Below are positions 52,462 through 60,878 of a DNA stretch of 64,000 nt, piece after piece. Position numbers and translations under genes: made by a program. Origin of the DNA: Oligoflexia bacterium (lineage in GTDB: Bacteria > Bdellovibrionota > Bdellovibrionia > Bdellovibrionales > Bdellovibrionaceae); assembly GCA_016861345.1 (NCBI GenBank), contig BOLD01000007.1:62001-126000 (forward strand). The letters are read 5' to 3'. Below the pieces are notes generated by a model. It was not told the DNA's origin, ran no database searches, and was given only the letters and a program-made list of their open reading frames with translations. How positions within the stretch are numbered: the first letter of the stretch is position 1; each line of letters begins with the position of its first letter.

Positions 52462-53040
52462 ATGAATGGCACCTTGGTTGATTCAGCACAGGAAAGAAAT
52501 AAAGAAAAAAAAGTGAAAGTTGTTCTTGAATCCATTTTAGAGATCATTGCTCAAAAAGGACCTCAAGGATTGTCCTTCACAGTGGTTTCTCGAAAATCTG
52601 GAGTATCCCGTCCCTGGTTATATAAGTATGTTGGGAAAACCAAAGATGATCTTCTGGATTTTGCCTTTCGTGAGTATGCTAACAAAATTGCGCCAAAGGG
52701 AAAAAAGTGGGTCTATACAAAAAAAGATATTGATGCTCGGTTAGCAGATGGGTTTCAAAAGCTGTGGGAGATGGAACCCCAGATCCTGAAAATTTATTTT
52801 CAGCAGTTTAGTCGAGAAACGGATCTCAGTCGACGAATGATGGAGCGAGAAAAAGAATATTCAAGCGACATGGCCAAAGCACTGGAAAAAGTATACGGAG
52901 TGCGAGCGCCGGTTGCTGAATTAACGGCAGAATATTTAACTTATTTGCGTATCGCGATAGCTCATTTTGCTCACGCAAAAGGGATTTCAAAAGCCCGTGC
53001 CCATCAGGCTGCGTTATTGGCCTGTCAGCTGATTAAATAA
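52462..53040 (+). CDS. TetR-family transcriptional regulator
   Basis: 192-aa repressor-type protein. The N-terminal DNA-binding domain is KVVLESILEIIAQKGPQGLS, then FTVVSRKSGVSRPWLYKYVG, a typical TetR three-helix HTH (about 20-65). The C-terminal ligand domain is helical and not assignable. It is probably co-transcribed with the amidohydrolase gene 2 bases upstream. A long palindromic hairpin follows at 53062 and could be its terminator or an operator. Confidence 0.88.
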   Translation: MNGTLVDSAQERNKEKKVKVVLESILEIIAQKGPQGLSFTVVSRKSGVSRPWLYKYVGKTKDDLLDFAFREYANKIAPKGKKWVYTKKDIDARLADGFQKLWEMEPQILKIYFQQFSRETDLSRRMMEREKEYSSDMAKALEKVYGVRAPVAELTAEYLTYLRIAIAHFAHAKGISKARAHQAALLACQLIK

Positions 53041-53061
53041 ATCAGTTTTAAAGGATATAAA

Positions 53062-53112
53062 AAGAAGGAAACAGATATCTCGATATCTGTTCGTTCTTCT
53101 TATTGTTATTTT
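53062..53112 (+). terminator. Long palindromic hairpin after tetR (terminator and/or operator)
   Basis: AACAGATATC (53070-53079) and GATATCTGTT (53082-53091) form a 10-bp stem around TC. AAGAAG (53062-53067) and CTTCTT (53096-53101) add 6 bp below an internal loop. The T tail after it (ATTGTTATTTT) is weak. The 20-base core palindrome also has the size of a TetR operator and lies 41 bases before the next gene. Confidence 0.5.
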
Positions 53113-53122
53113 CTCTGGGTAT

Positions 53123-54031
53123 TTGAAAATAAAAGGGATGGGGAAGAGTCGGCTTTGCATCTTCATTTTAATAGCATTTTTTGTTCAGCTTCCCTTGAAG
53201 GCAAGGGCTGAGGCAAAAAGCCTGGTTGTTCTTGTGCCAGGATTTTTAAATCGGTGGATACCGTCCAGTCCTGATCAGCGCCAAACTTCTTATTTTTCAA
53301 AAGCAATTATTCAGACAATCCACAAAGAAAACTATCCCGTCTATGTTGTTCAAAGTCTAGATCCACTAGGAAGTTTAGAGTTGAATTCGTCAAAACTTGT
53401 GACTGAACTTCGTCAGTTAAAGTCTGCGACAAAAGCCACATCTCTCATTTTGATTGGTCACAGTTTAGGGGGGCTTCTTTCACTTTATGCCTCTCAATAT
53501 GATGATCTCAATATTCAAAAAGTGGTGACAATCAGCACGCCTTTTCTCGGAGTTGATCTTGTTGAAAAAATTGATTCCACTTTTCCCTGGATTTTGAGGG
53601 ACTGGATTGATTCTGAGATCTTAAAAGAGATGAAGCCTGAAAGAGTAAAGTCCTGGATGAGCCAATTAAAAGTTCCTGATCGTCTGCAGGTTCTCATCGC
53701 AGCTGGGTGGCAGAGTCCTTGTTTTCTGGATTGTCGAGATCCACAGAAATTGTCATTAGTGCTCACACTCACAGATTATTTGGCAGGATCTCAAAGTGAT
53801 GGCATGGTCCGTGTTGAATCTGCGGTGGCGCCATTAAAATTTCCTCAAATGATTCCAACCCGAAGTGGGCAAAGGCTAAAAGGATATAAGTCTCTTGGTG
53901 TTTTGATCCCCCTTGAGCATTGGGAGATGATTCTTGAGCACCAATATTTAAGTCTTTTGGGAACTCGAGAGACTGAGTGGGTTGAGTCTCAGCAAATTCT
54001 CATGATGCAAAGGATATTGAGAAGTCTTTAG
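53123..54031 (+). CDS. Exported alpha/beta-hydrolase (lipase-like)
   Basis: 302-aa exported enzyme. The N-terminal signal peptide is RLCIFILIAFFVQLPLKARA. The mature chain begins with SLVVLVPGFLNRW, the oxyanion-loop strand of triacylglycerol lipases. The nucleophile is in LIGHSLGG (Ser114). The acid could be Asp in GSQSDGMVRVESA and the base His in PLEHWEMI, all in lipase order. Starts TTG 53123 and ATG 53138 are both possible, neither with a good ribosome site. Two Cys in PCFLDC may form a disulfide. It ends convergently with the phospholipase-like gene, sharing 4 bases. Confidence 0.78.
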   Translation: MKIKGMGKSRLCIFILIAFFVQLPLKARAEAKSLVVLVPGFLNRWIPSSPDQRQTSYFSKAIIQTIHKENYPVYVVQSLDPLGSLELNSSKLVTELRQLKSATKATSLILIGHSLGGLLSLYASQYDDLNIQKVVTISTPFLGVDLVEKIDSTFPWILRDWIDSEILKEMKPERVKSWMSQLKVPDRLQVLIAAGWQSPCFLDCRDPQKLSLVLTLTDYLAGSQSDGMVRVESAVAPLKFPQMIPTRSGQRLKGYKSLGVLIPLEHWEMILEHQYLSLLGTRETEWVESQQILMMQRILRSL

Positions 54032-55680
54032 TGCAAATAAAGTTTTGAACAAAGTTGAAGGCGTCGGGCCTGACCAGCAAGTTCCAATTTATGGGCTAGT
54101 TCTGCACTCAGTATCGGTCGAACTTTATTTTCACCAACATATTGATTAAATATTTCCGTAGATTGAGCAGCAATATTATCAGGGTGAGCGTTGACATGGG
54201 CTCCATCTCGGGCATAGAGAGAGACTTTGGGCAGCACTTTTCCTTCAATTTTGGCAATTCGAATTTCGGTGTTCGCCAGCCAGTCATAAACAAGGTACCG
54301 AGCCATTTCCCACCACCATTTAACTCGCTCGCCCCAGCGGACAGTGAGAATTTCTTCTGCGGCTTTCATATCTTGATCAAAGAGAGTTCTCATTCCGCCA
54401 GAAATTGATTTTTTAATAAGCTCCATTAATTTTTTAGCATCAAATTTTACCCATCGTCCGGTGTGTTCATGAATGATCTCTTTCCACTGGTTGATTCGAA
54501 TCATCATTTCAAATTGTCGAAGAGAGTTTTCTTGTTCAAAAACAAAAGGGTTGTCTTTATCAATGGGTTCGGGCACGTGGTTTCGGACAATTTCTCGGGC
54601 AACAAAGTCTGCAACTTTATCAGGTCCGCCGAGTTCAGCGACAAGCTTGCGGCTGAGAATTTGTCCGGCAGCGACGCCTTCAAGAATATTTTTGGTCATG
54701 CGCTCGATATTAAAGATCTCTGAATTTTTCGCAAAAGAATTGTTCAAGTGTTCAAGAATCAAAATTTTAAAAATTTCTCTCGTGTTGAGCCCTTTATTGA
54801 ATAATTCATTACGATTCAGAATTTGCTTAATAGCTTGAGTGTCTCGAATGGATCCATCGCGAACAAGAGCGTCAAGGATCAGTCCGGTTGCGGCCTTTGT
54901 GTATTCGGGCGAGCGAAGAATGTCTCGAGTGATGGCTCTTTCAATTTTTTCATTCTGCCAGAAAGACTCAACTAGTTCATCTGCGGTCATGTCGAGATGA
55001 GACTTAGTCGAGTTTGCAGATTTGAATTGGGGATTCAGCGCCTCTGGCGGCAGTAGTTTTCGAAGCATGGTGATGACTTTAAAAACGGACCTGGTCATAT
55101 CTTTATATTTTTCAACATAGAGGTAGGGACGATCGGGGACATGGCCGGCGCTGGCGTGTCCAAGAATAGCTGGAAAATCAGAATGACCAAAACTATCCAT
55201 CAAGACATGAAGACCTGCCCCAACGAGCATTTTATTCCCCCGCTTCATGCCGATCATGATCAGTTCATAAGCAAAGGGATTATTGGGGCGGACTCCGTCC
55301 ATCCATCCATAGTTCACACTGTGATTTGAATCATTGTAGTTCAGGGTGAGGTCAGTTTCGCCTTTGACGTTGAGAATTTCATAAATGCGATTCATATCGC
55401 CCAGCTCTAATTTTTCACTGTAAAAATTTGAGGGAAAATGAAAGAGTCGGCGTTTTCGAGTTCCGAAAACGGGTTCAAAATCCATTGGAGTAGACCATTT
55501 ACTTTCATCAATCCACTGAGCGTAGGTGGCAAGCTCAAAGGCCACATCGGGCTTAATCCCACCCCAGATGAGCATCATCGAAGTGGCGTAAAAGTGGGTG
55601 TCAATATCATAGGCCTTGGCCGGTTGGCCGGTTAATAAAGTCAGGGTAGCAAAGAGGGTCAGAACAGCTTTTTTAAGCAT
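54028..55680 (-). CDS. Exported zinc-dependent phospholipase C-like protein
   Basis: 550-aa exported protein with signal peptide (MLKKAVLTLFATLTLLTGQP, cleavage after AKA). The mature start AYDIDTHFYATSMML and the block GAGLHVLMDSFGHSDF (H-x3-D-x3-H) resemble the zinc ligands of the phospholipase C/S1-P1 nuclease fold. YNDSNHSVNYGWM may add more ligands. The C-terminal 330 residues are helical and unknown. Catalytic identity is inferred from spacing of His/Asp only. No Shine-Dalgarno precedes the ATG. It is divergent from the gene at 55899. Confidence 0.6.
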   Translation of the reverse strand: MLKKAVLTLFATLTLLTGQPAKAYDIDTHFYATSMMLIWGGIKPDVAFELATYAQWIDESKWSTPMDFEPVFGTRKRRLFHFPSNFYSEKLELGDMNRIYEILNVKGETDLTLNYNDSNHSVNYGWMDGVRPNNPFAYELIMIGMKRGNKMLVGAGLHVLMDSFGHSDFPAILGHASAGHVPDRPYLYVEKYKDMTRSVFKVITMLRKLLPPEALNPQFKSANSTKSHLDMTADELVESFWQNEKIERAITRDILRSPEYTKAATGLILDALVRDGSIRDTQAIKQILNRNELFNKGLNTREIFKILILEHLNNSFAKNSEIFNIERMTKNILEGVAAGQILSRKLVAELGGPDKVADFVAREIVRNHVPEPIDKDNPFVFEQENSLRQFEMMIRINQWKEIIHEHTGRWVKFDAKKLMELIKKSISGGMRTLFDQDMKAAEEILTVRWGERVKWWWEMARYLVYDWLANTEIRIAKIEGKVLPKVSLYARDGAHVNAHPDNIAAQSTEIFNQYVGENKVRPILSAELAHKLELAGQARRLQLCSKLYLH

Positions 55681-55898
55681 AGGATATTTTATTGCAGAAG
55701 AAATGCCACCTGAGGGATTGATAAAATAGAATTTAAGCTCCAGAGCTGTCTATCCTTTAGACAGGGGGCCCTTTGGGGTCTTCTGTCCTTGCTCTGACGC
55801 TTATAATTGGACCTAAGGTCTGGTGCTGTTTCTGATGGGATTCGATACACTAAACTGTAAGTGAATATTGAATATTTTTATCCTTAACTGGAGGCCCG
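55681..55898. promoter_or_regulatory. Divergent intergenic region with -10 box, hairpin and GGACC palindrome
   Basis: This 218-base gap lies between two divergent genes for exported enzymes. On the plus strand TATAAT (55802-55807) is followed at once by GGACC-TAA-GGTCT (55809-55821), which could be an operator; no good -35 is visible. CTGTCTA-TCCTT-TAGACAG (55747-55765) forms a 7-bp hairpin. On the minus strand TGGCA and TGCA (55708-55693) fit sigma-54 spacing, but would start transcription only 2-3 bases before the ATG. GGAGG precedes the 55899 start. Confidence 0.35.
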
Positions 55899-57905
55899 AT
55901 GAAGAACATCATTTTGCTGTCCGCATTTTTATTTCTAGCATCTTGTATATCAAAAAATACGCGGGGGCCAAGTTCGACAGAAAGTCAGCCGAAACATTAC
56001 GTGATCACCTTGCACGGAGTGCGTGGCAATAGCGAATCCTTTGGCGATTTTCATCAAATCGTGAAAACGAATTTAGAAAAAATTGATTCTCGATTCCAAG
56101 TTCAAGTTTTTAATTGGACCTATCCCGTCGGTGCGAAAGTTGAAGATTCAGAAAAGAACATCACTTGGAGCCCGCATCTCATTGCAAAAAAGTTTAACCA
56201 AGATTTTTTCTTAAGCTCTCAGCCGTTGATACCAGAAATGGGTCCTCAAGATAAAATATCGCTCATCGCTTATTCGATGGGGGGATTGATGGCGATGACA
56301 TGGTATTACGATACAATGTTTAATTTTATGAACCATCCAGAATTGGCATACTCGCAACAGGATTATTCTTTGCTGCAAAATCGTTTGGCAAAAGTGGAAA
56401 ACATGATTGGCCTAGGGGCGGTTTATTGGGGCTCACTTGATGCTGAGTTTGGATGGTCATTTCTTGAAAATGGTGATCTGAGCGAAGTTCGAAATTCTTG
56501 GCCGAAACTTCGTCAGATGTGTGAAAGTCCTGCGATGAAAAACCTGATGGCAGGGCAAAGTTTAATTAAGAATATGACGAGTCGAGTGACGGGGCAGGAT
56601 AATCAACTATCCATTCAAGAGAAGAATGAAAAATTCGTCAAGAGTTCTGTTGTCGCAGCTTGTGAGTCCGTGAAGTGGTTAGGTGAAAATCAATTCACAT
56701 CGAGAATGAAAACAGTTTCAAGCCCCGTCTTGTCAGGATTAAAGAAAGTTCTGACCTCTGCTGGTAATGTCAGCATGCAAGAGATTAACAATATGCGCGT
56801 GACCAGTGATGTGATTAATGAAATGAGAATTGGTCGAATGAGACATGTATTGACTCCTGAACTAAGGGAAAAGTACAAAACAAAGTGGTCCAGCATTGTT
56901 GGGGTCTTTCCTTGTCTCGGAAAAAAAGACAGTGGAGTGACCTGTAAAGAGTTTAAGTCTGAAGATTTCAAAAAAGTAAATGAAAGTCTTCTTTCTATTT
57001 TCTCTGGAGTCTATCGAAGGGAAACAGATGGGCCGGTGATGAGCCCTGGAGCTGCCGCAGATTTTCTTTTCTATACAGAACTAAAGGGGAAAGAAAATCA
57101 AAGTATTCGCTATGAAGAGTTTATGAACACTCAGGATCTGCAAAAAATATCCCATGTGAACAATAGAGAAATTTTTGTTGAGAATATGCATGCGACTGTG
57201 ATCCCAGCTTTAGAATCCATTACGGGAGCATTGAAATCCATTGGACAATCCGGAGCTCAAGCAATGAGAGATTTTGATCAAAGTTTGGGAACTGACGTCG
57301 TCATCGTCAACAAAGAGTGTGCAGATCCGAAACAGTGCACTCATCCCAATTACAAACACATTTTGCAAGAGTTGGCACGATGTGAATCAAGTGAGAATAA
57401 CTGTGATCAGGAAATTTTAAACCAGTATTATCAAGTTTCAAAAATTGAAGAAAGAAATGCTGACAGTCAGCTTCTCAAAGATGAAATGGGTGGTTTTGCC
57501 TTGGTTTTAAATATTCGCTTACCTGCAGGCTATCGGTTTGATGCTGCGATGAAGGCAAAGCTTTTATCTTATTTTCAATTTGCGATGACAAATCAGGGAA
57601 CAGGGGATTGGGACACGAATCGATTAGACATGACAAGTTCTCCGTATGCGGCTCAGATTGCGCGACCTAATGAGATTTTAAGCTCCTATGCCTATCTGCA
57701 GAGGTATCAGGATAGCTCAGTTCTTCGAGTGTTCTTTGTCGGTCGAGCTTGGGCGAAGAAGGGGCAAGAGGCTGCAGCTCAAGTGGCTTTGAACGGTGGT
57801 ATCCCTGTGCGCTTTGATGTGAGAATTCCAGGTGTACAAAGTCGACGAGTGGTTGCAAAGGTGAAACCCACATACACCACTTATGTGGATATGTTCATGA
57901 AATAA
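55899..57905 (+). CDS. Lipoprotein with alpha/beta-hydrolase domain
   Basis: 668-aa predicted lipoprotein: the signal sequence ends in the lipobox LASC with Cys16. An alpha/beta-hydrolase domain follows: YVITLHGVRGNSESFGD (strand plus oxyanion loop) and nucleophile motif SLIAYSMGGL with Ser126 (A-x-S-x-G variant). The large C-terminal half is unknown, with Cys pairs (CADPKQC, CESSENNC) and a final strand-rich domain (FALVLNIRLPAGYRFDAAMK, GGIPVRFDVRIPGVQSRR). The ATG has GGAGG 6 bases upstream. It is first of a likely three-gene unit with the SleB-like gene, which starts 2 bases after its stop. Confidence 0.7.
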   Translation: MKNIILLSAFLFLASCISKNTRGPSSTESQPKHYVITLHGVRGNSESFGDFHQIVKTNLEKIDSRFQVQVFNWTYPVGAKVEDSEKNITWSPHLIAKKFNQDFFLSSQPLIPEMGPQDKISLIAYSMGGLMAMTWYYDTMFNFMNHPELAYSQQDYSLLQNRLAKVENMIGLGAVYWGSLDAEFGWSFLENGDLSEVRNSWPKLRQMCESPAMKNLMAGQSLIKNMTSRVTGQDNQLSIQEKNEKFVKSSVVAACESVKWLGENQFTSRMKTVSSPVLSGLKKVLTSAGNVSMQEINNMRVTSDVINEMRIGRMRHVLTPELREKYKTKWSSIVGVFPCLGKKDSGVTCKEFKSEDFKKVNESLLSIFSGVYRRETDGPVMSPGAAADFLFYTELKGKENQSIRYEEFMNTQDLQKISHVNNREIFVENMHATVIPALESITGALKSIGQSGAQAMRDFDQSLGTDVVIVNKECADPKQCTHPNYKHILQELARCESSENNCDQEILNQYYQVSKIEERNADSQLLKDEMGGFALVLNIRLPAGYRFDAAMKAKLLSYFQFAMTNQGTGDWDTNRLDMTSSPYAAQIARPNEILSSYAYLQRYQDSSVLRVFFVGRAWAKKGQEAAAQVALNGGIPVRFDVRIPGVQSRRVVAKVKPTYTTYVDMFMK

Positions 57906-57907
57906 AG

Positions 57908-59716
57908 ATGATGAAGCTATTTGTTTTTATAACCTTATTTAGTTTTCAGAGTCAGGCGGCTCAGACTGAGGCACAAACAGAGGCTCAAACAGAGGCTCAA
58001 AGCGCCTGCCTTGAGTGCAGTTCGTCAACTCAGTCGACTGCAAAGATTGCCGTGACTGAGCCAGAGTTTGGCGTCTGTCCCAAAGATGCGCAAAATGCGC
58101 TGACAAAAGCAGGATTGGGTCAAAGTTTACTGAGTGCTTTTTCGGGAAAATTAAAACCCTGGGATATTTTGCAGAATCAATGGGCGGATTACAATCGCTT
58201 GATGAATTTGCGTGTGAAAGCAAATGCAAAGACGATCAATACGAATTCAAATCTGAAATTTGATGGTGGCCCGTATGAGTTTATAAAAGGCTTAAGAAAG
58301 CTGATGCCCATGATTCAAGCTATGGATGAGCTTGAGCAAAAAGGCTATCTGAGAGAGCTTCTGGCGCAGCCAGCTTTTCGCAAGGCTTCGCAGTCTCAAG
58401 ATTTTCTAGAGACTCTCAGGGATTATAATTTTGACCAAGCTAAAACTCCTGAAATTAAAAAGTTTTTGGCTAAGCCCCAATTTAGAGATCTTGTGAATCA
58501 AGTGCAAAAAACTCTCAGAGATCCCGAGGGGCATAAATATCTCAGTCTGATGATTGAAAACGGATTGAGTCTTTACGATAAGTCTTCAAGAGTTGACGCT
58601 CGAGCCTTGCATCAGTTTATTGGAGAGAGAAATATCGAAAATCAGTTTGTTCGAGATATTCCTTACCCCAGAAATCTGGCTGGAAAAGTTTCAGAGGCCT
58701 ATCGGCAGCAGCTTCAAAAGCGAGTTCAGAAATATTTGACTGAGAATATTCCGACCAAGGAAGAATTAAAGGCGGTCAATGCCAACATCAGTCAGGTGGA
58801 TATTGAGGGAGCACAAAAGACAGAAGCTCCGGTTGAGAAAAACTTCTTTGATGAATTTATCAGCCCATTGCATGCTCAAGCTCAAACAGTTGAGCTGAAA
58901 GTGGGGGATAAGTCCTATTCCGCTGATCGAAAAAAAATCGAGGCCATTGATGCCGTTGCGAGAACGCTCTGGGGAGAGGCACGGGGTTGTCAAAAGCAGG
59001 GGCTTCCGCAGTACGAGGCCATTGGTCGTATTATTACCGATCGATCTCAAGCGATAGATCGCTCTTTAATTGAACGAGAGGTAAATCAAAAGAAAACTCA
59101 GGACCTGGTGAATCAATTTAATAAAGGATTTTTTGGTAAGGATCAGGATGCTGCTCTGGAAAAATTGAAGGTCAAATTGCCAGCAATGACCAAAAGAGGG
59201 CTGGCTGATTTTGGACGGACCAATGCTGAAGGGGGGCCCTCTCTTATGGATCCAGCCACTCAGGTGGTGACAAAGCCCTTGCAGTTCTCGGTTTGGAATT
59301 CGTATCTGACAGAGAGAAAAACGCTCCTGCAGCTCAATCCAGATAAGCATTCCAACATTCCTGATGTGCCACTATTGATTCAAAAGCCGCAGGGGGGCGG
59401 AGATTACAACGCTTTACTCAGTGTGGTTTGTCCTGAAAAGTTTCGAGATCCTCAGTTGTGGAATCAGTCTGTAGAGACAGCAAAGTTGATTGTGCTTGAT
59501 TCAAAAGCTTATCAACAAAAATATAGATTTGATTCTCCTGAGAAAGAGATTCTCTTTTACACTCACGCTGCAGAGTTGCCCTTTGCTCAAGAGGTGAAGG
59601 TAGATTATTTGGTCAACTTATCCGAAAAAAATGCGAAGATGTCACTTCGAGGTTCGGCCAAGGACTCTTGCGGTCATTTCCGCCTCTTTGTCCCCAAAAT
59701 CGGAGGTTCCTATTAA
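57908..59716 (+). CDS. Exported protein with C-terminal SleB-like cell-wall hydrolase domain
   Basis: 602-aa exported protein. The signal peptide (MKLFVFITLFSFQSQA) is followed by a tandem A-Q-T-E repeat encoded by 12-base units. Residues about 40-320 are helical and unknown. From about 345, AVARTLWGEARGCQKQGL, YEAIGRIITDRSQ and later FSVWNS match the pattern of SleB-type peptidoglycan hydrolases. The proposed catalytic Glu is Glu357 in GEARG. The family typically cleaves glycan strands as a lytic transglycosylase. Long inserts after the catalytic motif make it unusual. The stop runs directly into repeat copy C. Confidence 0.65.
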   Translation: MMKLFVFITLFSFQSQAAQTEAQTEAQTEAQSACLECSSSTQSTAKIAVTEPEFGVCPKDAQNALTKAGLGQSLLSAFSGKLKPWDILQNQWADYNRLMNLRVKANAKTINTNSNLKFDGGPYEFIKGLRKLMPMIQAMDELEQKGYLRELLAQPAFRKASQSQDFLETLRDYNFDQAKTPEIKKFLAKPQFRDLVNQVQKTLRDPEGHKYLSLMIENGLSLYDKSSRVDARALHQFIGERNIENQFVRDIPYPRNLAGKVSEAYRQQLQKRVQKYLTENIPTKEELKAVNANISQVDIEGAQKTEAPVEKNFFDEFISPLHAQAQTVELKVGDKSYSADRKKIEAIDAVARTLWGEARGCQKQGLPQYEAIGRIITDRSQAIDRSLIEREVNQKKTQDLVNQFNKGFFGKDQDAALEKLKVKLPAMTKRGLADFGRTNAEGGPSLMDPATQVVTKPLQFSVWNSYLTERKTLLQLNPDKHSNIPDVPLLIQKPQGGGDYNALLSVVCPEKFRDPQLWNQSVETAKLIVLDSKAYQQKYRFDSPEKEILFYTHAAELPFAQEVKVDYLVNLSEKNAKMSLRGSAKDSCGHFRLFVPKIGGSY

Positions 59717-59751
59717 AAAGCCGCCCCGCGGGATATTGGAATGCACCGCGT
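59716..59751 (+). repeat. 36-base dispersed repeat, copy C (between SleB-like gene and next gene)
   Basis: The plus strand reads AAAAGCCGCCCCGCGGG, ATA, TTGGAATGC, ACC, GCGT. It begins in the last base of the SleB-like gene's stop codon, just as copy A begins in the gspN stop codon. The TTG at 59736 inside it is the best start for the following gene. AGATCTAATAT is not seen near this copy, so it may be a shorter version. Confidence 0.75.
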
Positions 59752-60152
59752 TAATTTTAATTCTAGGGATGGGTTTGCAGGCCTTTGCTGGGGAGGTTTG
59801 CGACAGCGAGTCTTTGAAAAAGAAGAGCTGCAATTTAAAGATGGACCAAATCCAGTTTGAAATCACGCCTGACCACATTTTGCTTCAGCAAAAGGGTCAG
59901 ATTCAGGCGAAAGAAAATCCCTTTTTATCCACTCAGGCCGAGTGGAAGAATGTGGCCTTGAAAAAAGAGAATGATAATTTCAAACTCGTATTTGAGGCCT
60001 GGGATATGCCCAGCCCCTATGGGCAAGAATTAATTCGTAAAGTCTATACAGTGGAAAAAGAAAAGCTGAAATTATCATCATCACTGGTTTTACAAAAACG
60101 AGTTTGGGATAACGAGCGAAAAACATATCAGTATACTCCGCTGAAGAAGTGA
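59736..60152 (+). CDS. Small exported protein of unknown function, start in repeat C
   Basis: About 138-aa protein. An open frame extends back to 59631 but overlaps the upstream gene by 86 bases. The TTG at 59736 gives the signal-peptide-like LECTALILILGMGLQAFAGE, with the first residues encoded by the repeat. The mature part has two Cys near its start (CDSESLKKKSC), and alternating strands (IQFEITPDHILLQQKGQIQA, FKLVFEAWDMPSPYGQELI). No family is recognised. No good Shine-Dalgarno is visible, so the original 5' end may have been altered by the repeat (inference). Confidence 0.5.
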   Translation: MECTALILILGMGLQAFAGEVCDSESLKKKSCNLKMDQIQFEITPDHILLQQKGQIQAKENPFLSTQAEWKNVALKKENDNFKLVFEAWDMPSPYGQELIRKVYTVEKEKLKLSSSLVLQKRVWDNERKTYQYTPLKK

Positions 60153-60166
60153 TTTAAAAAGCAAAT

Positions 60167-60793
60167 ATGAATTCAGATTATTTTCAAAAACGCATCCCCA
60201 TCATTAAAGACCTGGGCTTCCGAGAGACGGGCCTGATTGAGCTTAAAAAATATATCGATTTATTGTGGGCTTCGAATGAAGAACTGAATCTCATCAGTCG
60301 CAAAATGACCTATGAGGAATTAATTGATAATCATGTGATTGATTGTTTGCTGCCGCTTCAGAAATTTCCAACAGATGTCAAAAGTGTTGCGGATTTTGGC
60401 TCTGGCGGAGGACTGCCTGCAGTGATCTATGCTATCCAATTTCCACAAATACAATTTCGTCTTTATGAGAAGAGTAAGTTAAAACAAGATTTTCTTAATC
60501 GATGCAAATCCATTGCTCCAAATCTGGATATTCAAGGAGAAATTCCCATTCGACTATTGAATGTGGACCTGGTGACAGCCAGGGGATTTAAACCTGTGGA
60601 TGTGATCTTAGATGTCAGTCGGTCTTATTATCAGACCAATGGGAAATATTTTTTACTGAAAGCTCGCTTAGAAAAAATCGAGGAAGAGCTCACACTAGCT
60701 CGAAAAAAATTTAAAGATCTCAAGGTCAGAGTTGAGCCTTTAAAGTCTCCCGTCCTTGAAGTTGAGCGGCATTTAGTGTTGATTCACATCTAA
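60167..60793 (+). CDS. rsmG: 16S rRNA (guanine-N7) methyltransferase RsmG-like
   Basis: 208-aa SAM-dependent methyltransferase. RsmG methylates G527 of 16S rRNA. The family pattern is visible: KYIDLLWASNEELNLISRKM, HVIDCLLPL, and the SAM-binding VADFGSGGGLPAVIYAI. The last motif normally reads GSGGGxPG; here Ala replaces that Gly. KSKLKQDFLNR corresponds to the usual E-x-x-x-K-K-x-x-F-L block. It stands apart from the common gidA-rsmG-parA context, between a small exported protein and cytochrome genes. Confidence 0.8.
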   Translation: MNSDYFQKRIPIIKDLGFRETGLIELKKYIDLLWASNEELNLISRKMTYEELIDNHVIDCLLPLQKFPTDVKSVADFGSGGGLPAVIYAIQFPQIQFRLYEKSKLKQDFLNRCKSIAPNLDIQGEIPIRLLNVDLVTARGFKPVDVILDVSRSYYQTNGKYFLLKARLEKIEEELTLARKKFKDLKVRVEPLKSPVLEVERHLVLIHI

Positions 60794-60878
60794 AATAAAA
60801 ACACAATGCGTCACCACTGTTAAAAAAAGAGAAAATTCTTTTCCTTCTCAATTCAAGAGAAGTAGGTTTCCCTCCTCT

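Noticed and set aside
55693-55708. Second sigma-54-like promoter before the phospholipase-like gene
   Set aside because: GG/GC spacing fits, but the predicted transcript start would be only 2-3 bases before the ATG and the -12 box is imperfect.
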